Shown: positions 36,101 through 46,814 of the stretch, one piece after another
How positions within the stretch are numbered: the first letter of the stretch is position 1
How the letters are laid out: each line of letters begins with the position of its first letter
NCBI GenBank assembly: GCA_963930775.1
Contig: OZ005695.1
Coordinates: forward strand, 9,424,001-9,488,000
Length of the DNA stretch: 64,000 nt
Reading direction: 5' to 3'
Source: Cliona cf. orientalis
Lineage: Eukaryota > Porifera > Demospongiae > Clionaida > Clionaidae
The notes under the pieces: generated by a model
What the model was told of the DNA's origin: nothing
The model's input: the letters and a program-made list of their open reading frames with translations, nothing else
Database searches by the model: none
Position numbers and translations under genes: made by a program

Positions 36101-39100
36101 CCTTCAGCGACACCAGTACCACACCGAAACGCACGACTACTGGTTCGAGTTTGCAGTATCAGCAGTATCTCTCTCCAAGCACAGCTACTACAAGTATGGG
36201 ATGTAATTATTATAGCTAATAATATTATTATGGCCATTTTACATGACCTAAGACCTATATAGATCATGCATACGATAGTCGATCTACCTGTTATGGGTAA
36301 CAACTACCACTCCTGTGCTGGCAGCTTTGTAAATAATTGCCACGTATGGTTCGCATCCTAGACTAGACAAACAAGATTTAGTAGACACTCTACTCTGTTC
36401 TATTAACTTTAGTACGTACAGCACGAGTTGTATCTATGCATGGCCCTAGCCAGTACTATAGGCTCTGGAGGAGTACGTAGCTATAGTGTGATTTAGGATT
36501 GGCACGGACCACTGGTTGTGACCAGCAGTTTTGACGTTAAGTTACTAGCAATCCTTCAAAGTGAGTACTATAGCTGGGCTCAGTCTTAGGGTACCATAGT
36601 ACAGAGCTAGCTATAATTAGTGCAGCTGGGCATGCTTACGTAAGACGGATAGAATCTCTTTGTCACATGCAACCATCTGATCGTGTAGAGGATGGTCATA
36701 TGCCCATTAAGTACATGAGTTATCTCTAATGCATGGCTATTGAATTCCCTGAATTGACTGATGGTACATCCAGAAATGTCACTGTTTCCAGGAAGCTGTA
36801 ACGTTATAGCTACCATGTCACCTATTGCTCAATGGAAGATAGAGAAATACCGATATCCCCTAACTATTGTTCTACGATCGTCAGGTCCTCGTGCAGCTAG
36901 CAGGCAGGCAATACAGGCAGGCCTAGGGTCAATGTTTGTACCAGTGACGAAAACTGAAGCACTATACTTTCTAGAACTAATTGTAATGTACCTCAAAGCA
37001 CTTGTAGGCTAACATTAGGAGGTGCAAGGTTGGGAGGGGAGGGGGCATTTTCGTGATAGGAAACAGTGTGGCTTTGATGTGGTTAGAGCAGCTTGTAGTG
37101 TACGAGGAGCTCGATTGTCATGGTAATAATGGCCACACTAACTTCCTCTTGTACGAAAGGAAACTCTCTTTTGAGGTTCTTCCATCCCCCTGTGTACCTC
37201 TTTCCATATTTGGCTATAGCTCCTACTACGCATCGTGTGTATGTAGTACAATAGTGCTGGTTATAAATGTATCACTCTGGTTTTAAATATGCAGTGTGTA
37301 GTACATAAGTGCTGGCTATAAATTCACCTCTCAGTCGAGTCGAGGGCTGTATATGCTGCCAGTGAACAGATAGATGCGGTTGTTTTCGAAATAATGTTCA
37401 GTTTGGACTTCTATGATAGATAAACAGTTTCTAAAATTTAAGTAAATTCTTGGCCATCTGCTATATATACATGCATAGTTCCAATCCAAGTTTAGTTGAC
37501 TAGACTAGTAGTTTAGTTGTGTATAGCCAGTGTTACTATCGACGAGCAATAGCTCAGAGCTAGCTATAATATTGATCATGATTTCATTGATTCATCGCCT
37601 CAAAACCTCCCTAGGTCGTGGCAACAGAAACTCACTCTGCGAAGATCAGCTCATCGCTAGCTCTGCCACTGTTGAAGTGAGACAACACGCACAGTCAGGA
37701 CCAGTCCACGACAAAGATGACGCTGCTGCTGATCACAACGGTCGTCTACCTTTGAAGCTACCCAGGCACTTGAGAGTCGAGCAGAGTCGACCGTTCTCTG
37801 CTGGCTACTTGCCTGATCAAGTAGACTTTGCTACACCTGCAGGTAATCTGAGCGGATCTTCACCAACTGCAACAGACTCAGAATTAGAGGCTAAATCAAG
37901 CAGTACTAGTAGTAACTTGATCAGCCCCACTGCCAGATTATTGCACTCTTTGAAGCTTCTGAGTCAGTCGAGCCAGGAGGAGAGTACACTGGACAGAGGG
38001 ACGCGTACCAGGAACGGGAGTTCAGGATTGACTCACTCACGAGAGGGGAGTGAGGTTTTCGACGATGGTGTAGAAACGGCGTCTCTGAATTCACTCAATT
38101 CTCCGTGTCGAGCTAGTCCTAATAATAAGAAAGGCAGAAAGTTCAATAAGAAGAAGAGAAAGTTGGTGTCACCGCCTCACACACCTCCACCTCTCCCCCC
38201 AACACCACCTCCACCGTCTACGCTTCCCCCCGGACCTCCAATATTCTCACATGCCCCTCCCATACCACCTTCACCATCATCCCTTCCCCCCGGACCTCCT
38301 ACATTTTCACCTCCAATACCACCTCCTCCATCAACCCTTCCCCCCGGACCTCCAACATTCCCATATGCCCCCCCTACTCCTCCCCCTCCATCGACTCTTC
38401 CTCCTGGCCCCCCAAGCCAACCATTTCCCCCTCCCACTCCACCTCCAAGAGCAAGCAGAATCGAAAACGACAGCAGTACTGGAGCGACCAGCATCAGAAA
38501 CTCTATGGAGTCAGACCTAGGAGATCTTGAAGCCGTACAGCCAGCTGGAGCACAACAAGAAAAGTACCCCGTGTGTGTATGCTGTGGGATAAGGATAGAC
38601 GAGAATAATGCAACTCAGTGTCAAGGTAGGCTATATGGGTGTACGTAGAGTACAACTGTAAATAAATGGCCTTTGCCAATCTTGTTTTTGGAAGTGCAGT
38701 AACTAAAAATGGTAGCTACGTACACTCAGGAGTGCCCTGACAAAATCGAGTCTGTTTTTATGTAGTGCAATGTAATGGTAAATGTAACTAAAATGGTCAG
38801 TGTGCTGATAATACTGGGTATCTATACAAAATGACATCATGTCTTTTAACATGATGTGTCCATGTACATAATACTACACACAGGAAGTGTAGTTTGTGAA
38901 ACCAGCCAATTACAAGTAGTGGAGTGAAAAGCGTAAGACCATATTATTATTAATTTTTATAGTGTGTGTAGAATATCTCGAACAGTAAACAAGCATTTGT
39001 GTACTCATGACAATGCAACATTTATGATTCTTATCATTGCATAGCAGAAGATCCAGTATACTTGTGCGTTCTACCTGATAGTGATCACGAAGCATGTCCA

Positions 39101-41260
39101 GTTGATGCTTTGAGTGAATCTAACACAGTTGATACCACTGACGCTGATACATGCACAGCTGATTCCACTGATTCAACACCAAAAAAGAAATTTCTACGCA
39201 AAAACGATTCAGGTACTTATAACATTGTGCCACACTACAGTATGAATCATGTGTTATTACATTGTGGGTATGAGATCTGATAATATGACATTGTGTGCGT
39301 GCGTGCATGTGTTACGGTAATCATATCTCCACACACTCACACACACACAGCTGCCTCCTATCATGTCCTGGAGCAGGGCAAGCTGATCTGTATGGACTGC
39401 TTAAACAGAGATGGTCCTATCTACCACGAGCTGGAGGTGGTCCAATCCGATAGCGAACTACTCACAGAGGAACCCTCTCCCCCCGTTCCTCCGCGGCAAA
39501 GACGTCCGAAACCAAAGGATCCGATTTATGAGCGAGTCGGAAGCATCAATAAAAACCAGCTGAAGGCCAGAACTGTTAGTGCAAGCTCAGAAGAAGGCTC
39601 GTATATCACTAGTAAGTTTTTTTTTTTTTTTGGTGTGCAATAATTGAAAATATTACTAAGGGTTGGCTTGTTATTGTAGCTGCTTTCTTTGTTTTTCTTT
39701 GCCCACACACTGATGTTGAATGATTTGCTTTCCCTTTTCATTTATAGACGTAGGGAGGAAACCGAGATCACTCTACCTCGGCTCCAGCTCTGACTACGAA
39801 TCAGTTCAGTCTCAGACAAACACTTCACCATTTTTCCACTCAAACGTCAGTGCACAGCAGCTGGCTGCAAAATTTGAACAAAGGGGGAAGCAGTCCGAAC
39901 CCCTTCCCTCTCCTCCCCCTCCCCCTCCCCATAGAAACAGGCCACACCCACCTCCGCTGACAAAGCTGAGGGGACAGAGGGAGCACAGCACAAGTAGCCA
40001 CGACTACGAGAGTGTCTCGTCGTTTGAACACAGCCAGGTCAAGAGGAAAGTGTCTGATCACGACTACGCTCACATCGGACCTGCCCCTAGCATGGAGAGC
40101 CTCGATGAACCACTTAACAGCCCACCATATGTGCCAGATGGAGGTAAGAGAGAGATAGCATAGTCAATACTAGCTATGCATAAATCCAAGAGTCTCCATG
40201 CTTTCCAACGTTGAATTTTTAAAACATAATCATGCGTTAATGTAGAATTTTTTACCCATATTATATAGCAACACGGGCAAAGCTGTTGAAGATTGACTCC
40301 CAGGGATACGCCACAGTCATACCAGCAGATGAAGTGCTTGACAGCGATGAAGTCGACTGCCTGCAGTTCTCAGACAATGACCAGTGTCCTATCGATCCAA
40401 GCCAGCTCACTTGCCGAGACAACGAAGACAACTGGAGAGAGCAAAGGGAAAATGGCTATGCTCCTCTCACTCCCCAGAGAAGAATACAATCATCAAAGTC
40501 AGCCAGTAGGACAGTCGAAGACGATGAAAAAGACGAGTGTAAGGACGAACCACCTCCTCCCTCTCCTCCGCTCAGCACGACTCCTCAAGATTACGAAGTC
40601 CCAATGAATATATTACTACAACAGTCACCGAGCAGAAACAGCACCGTGGTGTCTCCAGCTAGGCTAGCTAGACAAAGAGCAGTCAGCTCAACATCTGAAG
40701 CTGAGGCAAAGAGGCTTTCATGTGTCAGTTGTGGTGATGTGATACAGGAAGGGGAAGAGAGGAAACTTGAGAATGGCAGGGAAGCTCAAGTGGCTGAGGA
40801 GGTGGAAGGTTACGATGAAGTGTTCGATTCTGGCGTCGAGACTTCAGTGGATTCCCAGGATGGTGTTCAAATGGCTGCAGCAAGCTCGAAAGGAAGCTCT
40901 AGTTCTGTATCTCATGAGCCTATCAAGCTGGAGGGCCACAGTGTGGAACTCATCAGCAATAGTGACATCAATATCAATAGTGCTCATAATCATAAACAGG
41001 AGCATCAGAATGAACTAACTGCCACTGAAGATAGAGCAAATGGTACAGTCAGGCCACTGTCGATGACAGTGCATGCAGTGGCAGGTAATGGTGGTGGTGA
41101 TGAGATGTGTGTACGTTACGATGGTACACGGCTAGCCCAGAGAGAAGGGGGCACACAGCGAGGGAATTCACTTCATCAAAGGCAGACTAGCGTACCATCA
41201 TTGCTTCAGCCCAATGCTCTGCATATCTCACTGGACCAAAACAGACATGCAATTGTGTGA
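30476..41260 (+). CDS. large single-pass receptor-like protein with diverged discoidin-type ectodomain and 1,220-residue tail
   Basis: Thirteen exons: 30476-30596, 30885-31108, 31840-32206, 32565-32694, 33148-33276, 33622-33668, 34975-35412, 35960-36193, 37615-38625, 39048-39212, 39351-39611, 39748-40143, 40269-41260. They sum to 4,515 nt, exactly 1,505 codons. A signal peptide (SSSVALFLLVMSSLANSVP) leads to a Cys-bearing ectodomain ending VKVHSFPPERCVKATLWVC, then a TM helix (AAVIGCISVISMAVLPSLF) and CCNKKK. The huge tail has poly-Pro blocks (exon 38161-38460), LIM-like half-sites (CVCCGIRI, CVSCGDVI, ICMDC), a repeated VFDxGVET motif and many tyrosine sites (YESV, YEVP, YERV, YAHI, YAPL, YATV). 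Intron phases at the start (1,0,1,2) match the discoidin array downstream. I know no named orthologue. The two halves joined by the 1.4-kb intron 36194-37614 could be separate genes, but phase is kept. Confidence 0.7.
31109..31839. other. 731-bp intron of the large receptor gene
   Basis: Non-coding; contains a poly-C run (31401-31422) in a C/CA-rich block and otherwise nothing I can assign. Confidence 0.6.
33031..33112. repeat. (CT)n microsatellite
   Basis: About 41 uninterrupted CT units in the intron 33 bp before an acceptor of the large receptor gene, extending its pyrimidine tract. Confidence 0.95.
33669..34974. other. 1.3-kb intron of the large receptor gene
   Basis: No exon, mobile element or RNA gene recognised. 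It ends in a CT-rich tract before the acceptor at 34974. Confidence 0.6.
35449..35881. mobile_element. MITE with perfect 24-bp terminal inverted repeats
   Basis: The 24 bp starting TACCGTATAGCGGGAAATTT (35449-35472) are repeated exactly, inverted, at 35858-35881. The 433-bp body is non-coding, with repeated AATTTTCGTAT words near both ends. It lies in an intron (35413-35959) of the large receptor gene. Perfect ends suggest a young insertion. Family label (which transposase moved it) cannot be set from this window. Confidence 0.85.
36194..37614. other. 1.4-kb intron, or possible gene boundary
   Basis: Longest intron of the large receptor gene. I found no exon or repeat. Because it separates the TM-bearing half from the poly-Pro half, it is the one place where two genes might have been joined; phases agree (1/1) across it. 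Confidence 0.45.
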
Positions 41261-41653
41261 GCATAGCACAGCCGAGTCCTTTAATTCATAATCCTTGCTT
41301 TTATGATTTTATTTGTCTGTTTCTCAACAATAATAATAAATCATTATTACATACAATATTAATTGTAGGTCACTGTGATAAAAAGATTTTTATGTACAAA
41401 TTATGTGCTGCTGTGTACTTGTTGCCATTGTTAAAAATTTCATAATAAAGATACGTTGACATTTGAGAATTAATGGTAAAAAGGATGTTTGCTCAAAACG
41501 TGAACATCTACCGAATTTTGTGAATGAACATTGCTTAATTCCCCCCAAAATCTCGACAATATTAGGTTTGGTCATCGACGTCAATTTCTTCAGGAATCTG
41601 TATTATTATTGCAATAACTATCATGAAAATGCAAAGTAGATTAAAATTTTTAA
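41261..41653. other. convergent 3' spacer with two polyadenylation signals
   Basis: 393 bp between the stop of the large receptor (+) and the stop of the CFAP97D-type gene (-). AATAAA occurs at 41335-41340 and 41444-41449 on the + strand, both at useful distances from the receptor stop. Confidence 0.6.
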
Positions 41654-42707
41654 TCATCCATGCTCGAGTTCATGCCACTTGCGTACTGGTTGTGTTTCTG
41701 GTCTCGACGGCTTCTCAACGATTGGAGGTAACTCAATGCCAGGGGAGGTCTTCTGTACCTCCATCTTGCTTGCTTTGGGTGGACTCTGAGAGTAAAAAAT
41801 TCATGCTAGCTCATAATCAGCTACTGAATGATGGTAGCAGCAGTCTTAATTATTATGTGTTACTTTATTAATTTATGTGTACATCATCTGATCAGAGTAT
41901 TGTTAGTAATAGGCTCGCTTCATTACATCACTGGCTTATATACCGTCTCGATTGGAGGGAATAGTGATAGTGCTTTGGTTCTTGTTTTGTGCGTTTCGAA
42001 GTCTCCCTCCCACTTCTTTGTGCTGTACTGCGGCCTCACTGTCTGGATACGACGAAGGATGGCCTGGTTCTCTCGGCTGATCTTATCCATCTCATTCTGC
42101 CTCTTCATGAAATTCAAACTAAAACAATACGATTGTAAGGTCTTATGCAGAACTATGTCAGATGATCTATCTAAGGGCCAAAATATCAAAATTACGTATA
42201 CCTCTTTTTTGGTCTCCAGTCCAAGTTGCGGTGGTCCACTCGACCCGTGGTGTGCATGATCTGGTTCATTCGAGTGAGGAGCTCGGTGTTGTGACGATGG
42301 ATAGTCGTCTGTCTCTCCTCCTCAAGCTTCAAAATTTATTTATCCAGCGTAGAAATTAATAATATTATTATTATACATGTGACATCTGGATATTATTAAT
42401 AATTCGCTCACCCTGTGTTTGCGCAAGTTCTGTTTGATGTGTACAAAGTTTCTCGGCAGCCCATTGTCTACCGATGGCCTTATCCTGCGAAGCTGCAAAA
42501 CAAAAGAAAAAGGGTGGGGCTCGTTAACACTTGTAGAGTAGTCGCTAAAATTATTTTGCGGCTTGTTTTAGCTACCACAGCTCACAGTTTCTTCCTCCTT
42601 ACCCTGTCTTGGTGCTCACGATATTTTCTCTCGTCCCACTTTCTCTGCAGGAGCCTATTGGCCGACGGGGTGACCGTACTCTTGCCCGAGGCGCCCGCTG
42701 AAGCCAT
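41654..42707 (-). CDS. CFAP97 domain protein (CFAP97D1/hemingway-like)
   Basis: Five minus-strand exons, 42603-42707, 42412-42492, 42202-42326, 41944-42118 and 41654-41785, sum to 618 nt and give 205 residues. Start MASAGASGKSTVTPSANRLL, then the basic helical KIAA1430/CFAP97 core: RKWDERKYREHQDR, LRRIRPSVDNGLPRNF, HIKQNLRKHRLEEERQ, then NFMKRQNEMDKISRENQAIL with the typical RENQxILRRI ending. The last exon (SPPKASKMEVQK to KWHELEHG) is my join across a phase-0 intron; without it the frame would stop at 41923. CFAP97-family proteins (fly hemingway, mouse CFAP97D1) are needed for motile cilia and sperm flagella. It interrupts the discoidin-receptor array and reads the opposite way. Human CFAP97D1 is about 166 residues. 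Confidence 0.8.
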
Positions 42708-42970
42708 GACGTCCTCGCGGCCAGCCCAGAGGATCGATAGCGAGCTTCTCACTTTATCAGCCTTATGACGATAGATACTACTACCTGTAGCTAGAATAGC
42801 CACTGAACAGGTCGTGAACCTTGCTGTTTTTAATTGGCTTACACGTTGCCATAGGCACGATCGCGGTTACGAGAATCATTAGCGTTTGTGAATATCTGCG
42901 CATGCGTACGTGTAATAATTGCGTCTGGTAAAGGGTCCTGCTGTAGTTAGCCAGGTCCAAAAGATTGATA
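42708..42970. promoter_or_regulatory. divergent promoter between CFAP97D-type gene and discoidin gene A
   Basis: 263 bp between head-to-head start codons. GTTGCC-AT-AGGCAC (42845-42858) is an RFX X-box with a single mismatch in the second half-site, which would fit the ciliary gene on the minus strand. Confidence 0.5.
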
Positions 42971-44204
42971 ATGATGTTCACTGTTGCAGTAGCGCTAATT
43001 TTATCCCTTCTCGTGAGGAGCAGCAGTCAAGGTACATAAACACTATACTCAGTAGTGATCATCAAAATTATTGTGCCTTCCATTGAAGAATGTGGTGGAA
43101 ATGCCAGGCAACTGATATCTGATCCTGATGTCCCTGTCAACATCTCAGCCAATCCATTCCTTGAAGGAGCTAATGCCAAAGTGGATCCTAGTCAATTAGA
43201 GATATCAGATAGCAACACCGACCCATGGTGCTCTGCTGAACCACAAGGCGGAGTACCCTACGATCCTTACTTAACATTTGAATTTAACTCTACATATCTC
43301 ATAGAAATTGTTAAAATATCTGGTGATAATGAACAGTATTCGTATGTGAGGACTCTTTCTATCAAGAATGATACTGGCCAAGGGTTTGCATTTATTAGCG
43401 ACAATGGAATTCCAAAGGTGAGTCATGCAGTTATAGCTACAGCGTTGAAAGTGCACAATGCTAATCTAGTTTTAAACACATCGGAAAGTATTTGATACAC
43501 ATTTAACAAATGGCGATGATGTGAGGAACATCAGCTTTATGGATAACCCTGTATTAGCTACTTCGCTGCAAATCAGACCACTCAATTGGTCAGTATATAT
43601 TCCCTGTATGAAGATTGAGCTGTATGGATGTCTCTATAACAATAGTGAGTCTTATCGTAAGTGATCTGAGGAGTAACTTTCACAATGCATGGTGCTAGGA
43701 CATTGTTCTTTCATGCATTGCTATAGGTCAGGATTCCAAAACAAATATTACCAGCAATGGTACAGAGAGGGAGTTTGATCCTTCCATTATAATCGCAATT
43801 GGGATTGGGGGGACAATATTTGGAGCACTGGTGTCCACAACTACAATCTTGGCAATTGGGGGTATGGTGTACATGTGTTGCTGTAAGAAAACAAGGTAAA
43901 AGCTCATTATTCAACCCTAATAATATTATGGTTAGCCCATTCAGCTGCAGGAAGATATGATACCAAATGAACTATAATGCTTATAGCAAAAATATTGCAT
44001 CAGCTAGGTCTTTTTTACTGCAGGCCAATGGATGTCAGAGAAAGAATCTACTCCACAAGCAATGAAGCATATGGCATAGCACAAAAGTACAACATTGAAC
44101 TTCAAGCTAATGAAAGTTACAAACCAGTATCCCCGCCAGCTGAGCAGGCATCAACTTCACAACATGACGACTCAGAGTACGCATATCCTGTGCTGCCTCA
44201 GTGA
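42971..44204 (+). CDS. discoidin-domain receptor-like protein A (splice acceptor damaged)
   Basis: Exons 42971-43031, 43089-43417, about 43488-43644, 43727-43895 and 44024-44204; about 298 residues. Signal peptide (FTVAVALILSLLVRSSSQ), F5/8 type C domain opening at ECGGNARQLI with the WCSAEPQG, DPYLTFEFNS and LQIRPLNW landmarks and closing at CMKIELYGC. A TM helix follows (IIIAIGIGGTIFGALV) with CCCKK at its inner edge. The short tail has IYSTS, AYGIA, NESYKPV and terminal EYAYPVLPQ. The ectodomain is nearly a copy of gene B. The acceptor of exon 3 reads GGAAA before GTATTTG, where B has GGAAG; using the next AG shifts the frame by one base. It may be an inactive allele or a pseudogene in the making. 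Confidence 0.65.
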
Positions 44205-44390
44205 CCACAAATAAACATTAATGACTATAGCCTTAGGTTCCATAGAACTATACTGATGATATTTTCAGAGATACATTGTAGAGTAACACTGGCTGATATA
44301 ATAATATGGACATCATGCATGCATTGTATAGGGGTATCTATAAATGGAGAGGTCTATGAATATTATTATCAAGCGATAAGCCAAAGAAAA

Positions 44391-46445
44391 ATGAGTCTCA
44401 CTCTTGCAGCAGTGATAGCCTTGTCCCTCCTGGTGAGGAGCAGCAGTCAAGGTATGTCAGCATGATCCTAATTAAATCAAGCTGTAGTTATAAATCTAGT
44501 ACTGATCTCAGTCAAAGTAGGTAGCTATCATACATACTTCTCCTGTTTCAGTAATAGAAGAGTGTGGCTGCTGTGGATTAGCTAAGGAACTAATATCTGA
44601 TTCTGATGTCCTTGTCAACATCTCAGCCAATCCAGTCCTTGAAGGAGATAATGCCAAAGTGAATCCTAGTCAAGTAGAGATATCAGAAAGCAGTACCAAC
44701 CCCGGATGGTGCTCTGCTGGACGATCAGATGGAGTACCCTACGATCCTTACTTAACATTTGAATTTAACTCTACATATCTCATCGAGCTTGTTAAAATAT
44801 CCGGTGGTAATGAATATCATAAGTATGTGAGGACTCTTTCTATCAAGAATGACACTGGCCAAGGGTTTGCATTTACTAGCAACAACAGAATTCCAATAGT
44901 GAGTCAGTTATAGCTACAGCATTGAAAGTGCACAATGCTAATCTAGTTTTAAACACATTGGAAGGTATTTGATACACTTTTAACAAATGGCAATGATGTG
45001 AGGAACATCAGCTTTATGGATAACCCTGTGTTGGCTACTTCGCTACAAATCAGACCACTCAATTGGTCAGGATATGTTCCCTGTATGAAGATTGAACTGC
45101 ACGGATGTCTCTATAACAATAGTGAGTCTTATCATCACCTTATATGATATATACCAAATGACAATAGTTTCCATGTTTATTTATGCACACAAATAGTCCA
45201 ATTGTAGCTAGTATTGTAGAGATAATCTCACAATACCCAACAAGCACACTTATGGCTCTATTGCAGGTCAGAATCTTGGATTCGAAGCTCTCGCTAATAA
45301 TACTGATGGTGATATTTATCCCCAAAGAGGTGTACTAATCACCCTTGGGATTGGGGCTGGATTTGCTGGATCACTGGTTACCATAGTAATCATTTTAGCA
45401 GCTGTGGGCATCATCTACTGTTGTCGGCTAATCAAGAAGAGAGAATTCAGGCAAATAACAATAATAATATTAATTGGATATCATTTCATGATTCCTTTGA
45501 TCTATAATACAGACGGCCCAAGGAGAGAAGTTCAAGTATGGACAGCGATGCAACACTCAGGGTGGTCAACAATATTCTGTACCGCAAGTGAGTCTACTGT
45601 CTCTGTTATATTAGTTATTGACTGGCATAAGGACCTATTTCAGTAATAATAGTATTATTATTATGATGTAGCAACTAATAGGAGTAGATAGAATTTTAGC
45701 TTAAGAAAAAGGATACTTGCATGTGAACCAATTTTTACAATTTTAGGAGAGGATCCGATAGACGTCCTCTTGCACCCTCCACTACCAGCACACTGCTGTA
45801 TGAGACAGTGCCAGGTGAACAAGACAGCAATAGCAGGGAGACTGCAAAGCCAAAGGATGGAGAAAACATGGAAGAACAACGCTATGCACAAGAAACGCCA
45901 AATAAGCAGCAGTCAGCTACAGCTATTCCGGTTTACGAGATTCAATACGAACCGGTTAAGATCGATGAAGGTCTCTGTGTGATTCGAGAAGAAGCAGGAG
46001 AAGAGGTGGATGATAGAGAGCAGTGCAAATTGAGGGATCAACTGAATGGCCCCAGTGAGAGCAACAGTGGCACCGTGGGCAGCCACCATTCCTACGAGAT
46101 AATCAAGAATAGAGAAGGAGAGGTACTCGAAACATCCTCTGAATCTTTTCTAGATGACAAGCAGCAAGGGAGGGACATGGATGGTGGCAATGAACACACG
46201 CAGATGGGTGGTGGAGTCACAAGCACAGAGCCAAAGAGAGGAGGAGCAAATAAAAAGTTTTATGGAGCTAAAAATGTGACGTATGAGAACATCTCAATTG
46301 CCTTGTCACCAGATGTAAGACATTTAGTATTGCATAGCTATATAATACAGCGTATAATTGTTGTGATCTTTTGTATTCATCGTCCATGTAGACTCGCCAT
46401 GCTCTATTTTGTGAATCAAGTGGACCTCAACACTTTGCTGTTTAG
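44391..46445 (+). CDS. discoidin-domain receptor-like protein B, ITIM-like tail
   Basis: Exons 44391-44451, 44552-44898, 44965-45121, 45267-45450, 45513-45587, 45747-46314 and 46392-46445; 1,446 nt, 481 residues. Signal peptide (LTLAAVIALSLLVRSSSQ), one discoidin domain (ECGCCGLAKELI to CMKIELHGC), TM (VLITLGIGAGFAGSLVTIVI), CCRLIKKR, then a 270-residue tail. In the tail LLYETV, IQYEPV and VTYENI fit the ITIM consensus [SIVL]xYxx[IVL]; NNILYR aligns with the NPIY of genes C and F. The intron after 45450 uses a GC donor (TTCAG/GCAAAT); only that join keeps the frame and the conserved motif. If the last intron (46315-46391) is retained, a different C-terminus ending at 46452 results. Confidence 0.7.
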
Positions 46446-46814
46446 AGATTAAGACTTTTGTAATCACTGAGAGAAATATCAATATTGCTAGCTACTAGCT
46501 GCATAACTTTCTGTTTTATTGTGTGATAATTTTCACTACTATAGTGTGTGTGTGCTTTTCTGTTCTCTAAATTTGGTGTTTCCTAGTATAGTAGTCAGAG
46601 TGAGCACATGACAATTGGGCCAGCCCTAAGCTCCATAACTGTGCATGGACATGATATCATTGTGATAAATACAGTAGCGATGCAACTCACTGCTTGGGTA
46701 GGCCCATGTAAGGCTATGGCACATACAGAAGCATGCAGTTTGTTTAAAGGTCAGTCAAAGAACAACTAGCTATAGTTAGTTTGAAGTTATGCAAACAAGT
46801 TAAAGAGCTTGAAA
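46446..46814. other. spacer between receptor genes B and C
   Basis: 369 bp, A+T-rich, non-coding. No repeat or motif assigned. Confidence 0.5.

Noticed and set aside
41923-41943. Stop of the CFAP97D-type gene at 41923
   Set aside because: A phase-0 intron with good sites leads to a further exon (41654-41785) with protein-like sequence, so the run-on into the intron was rejected.
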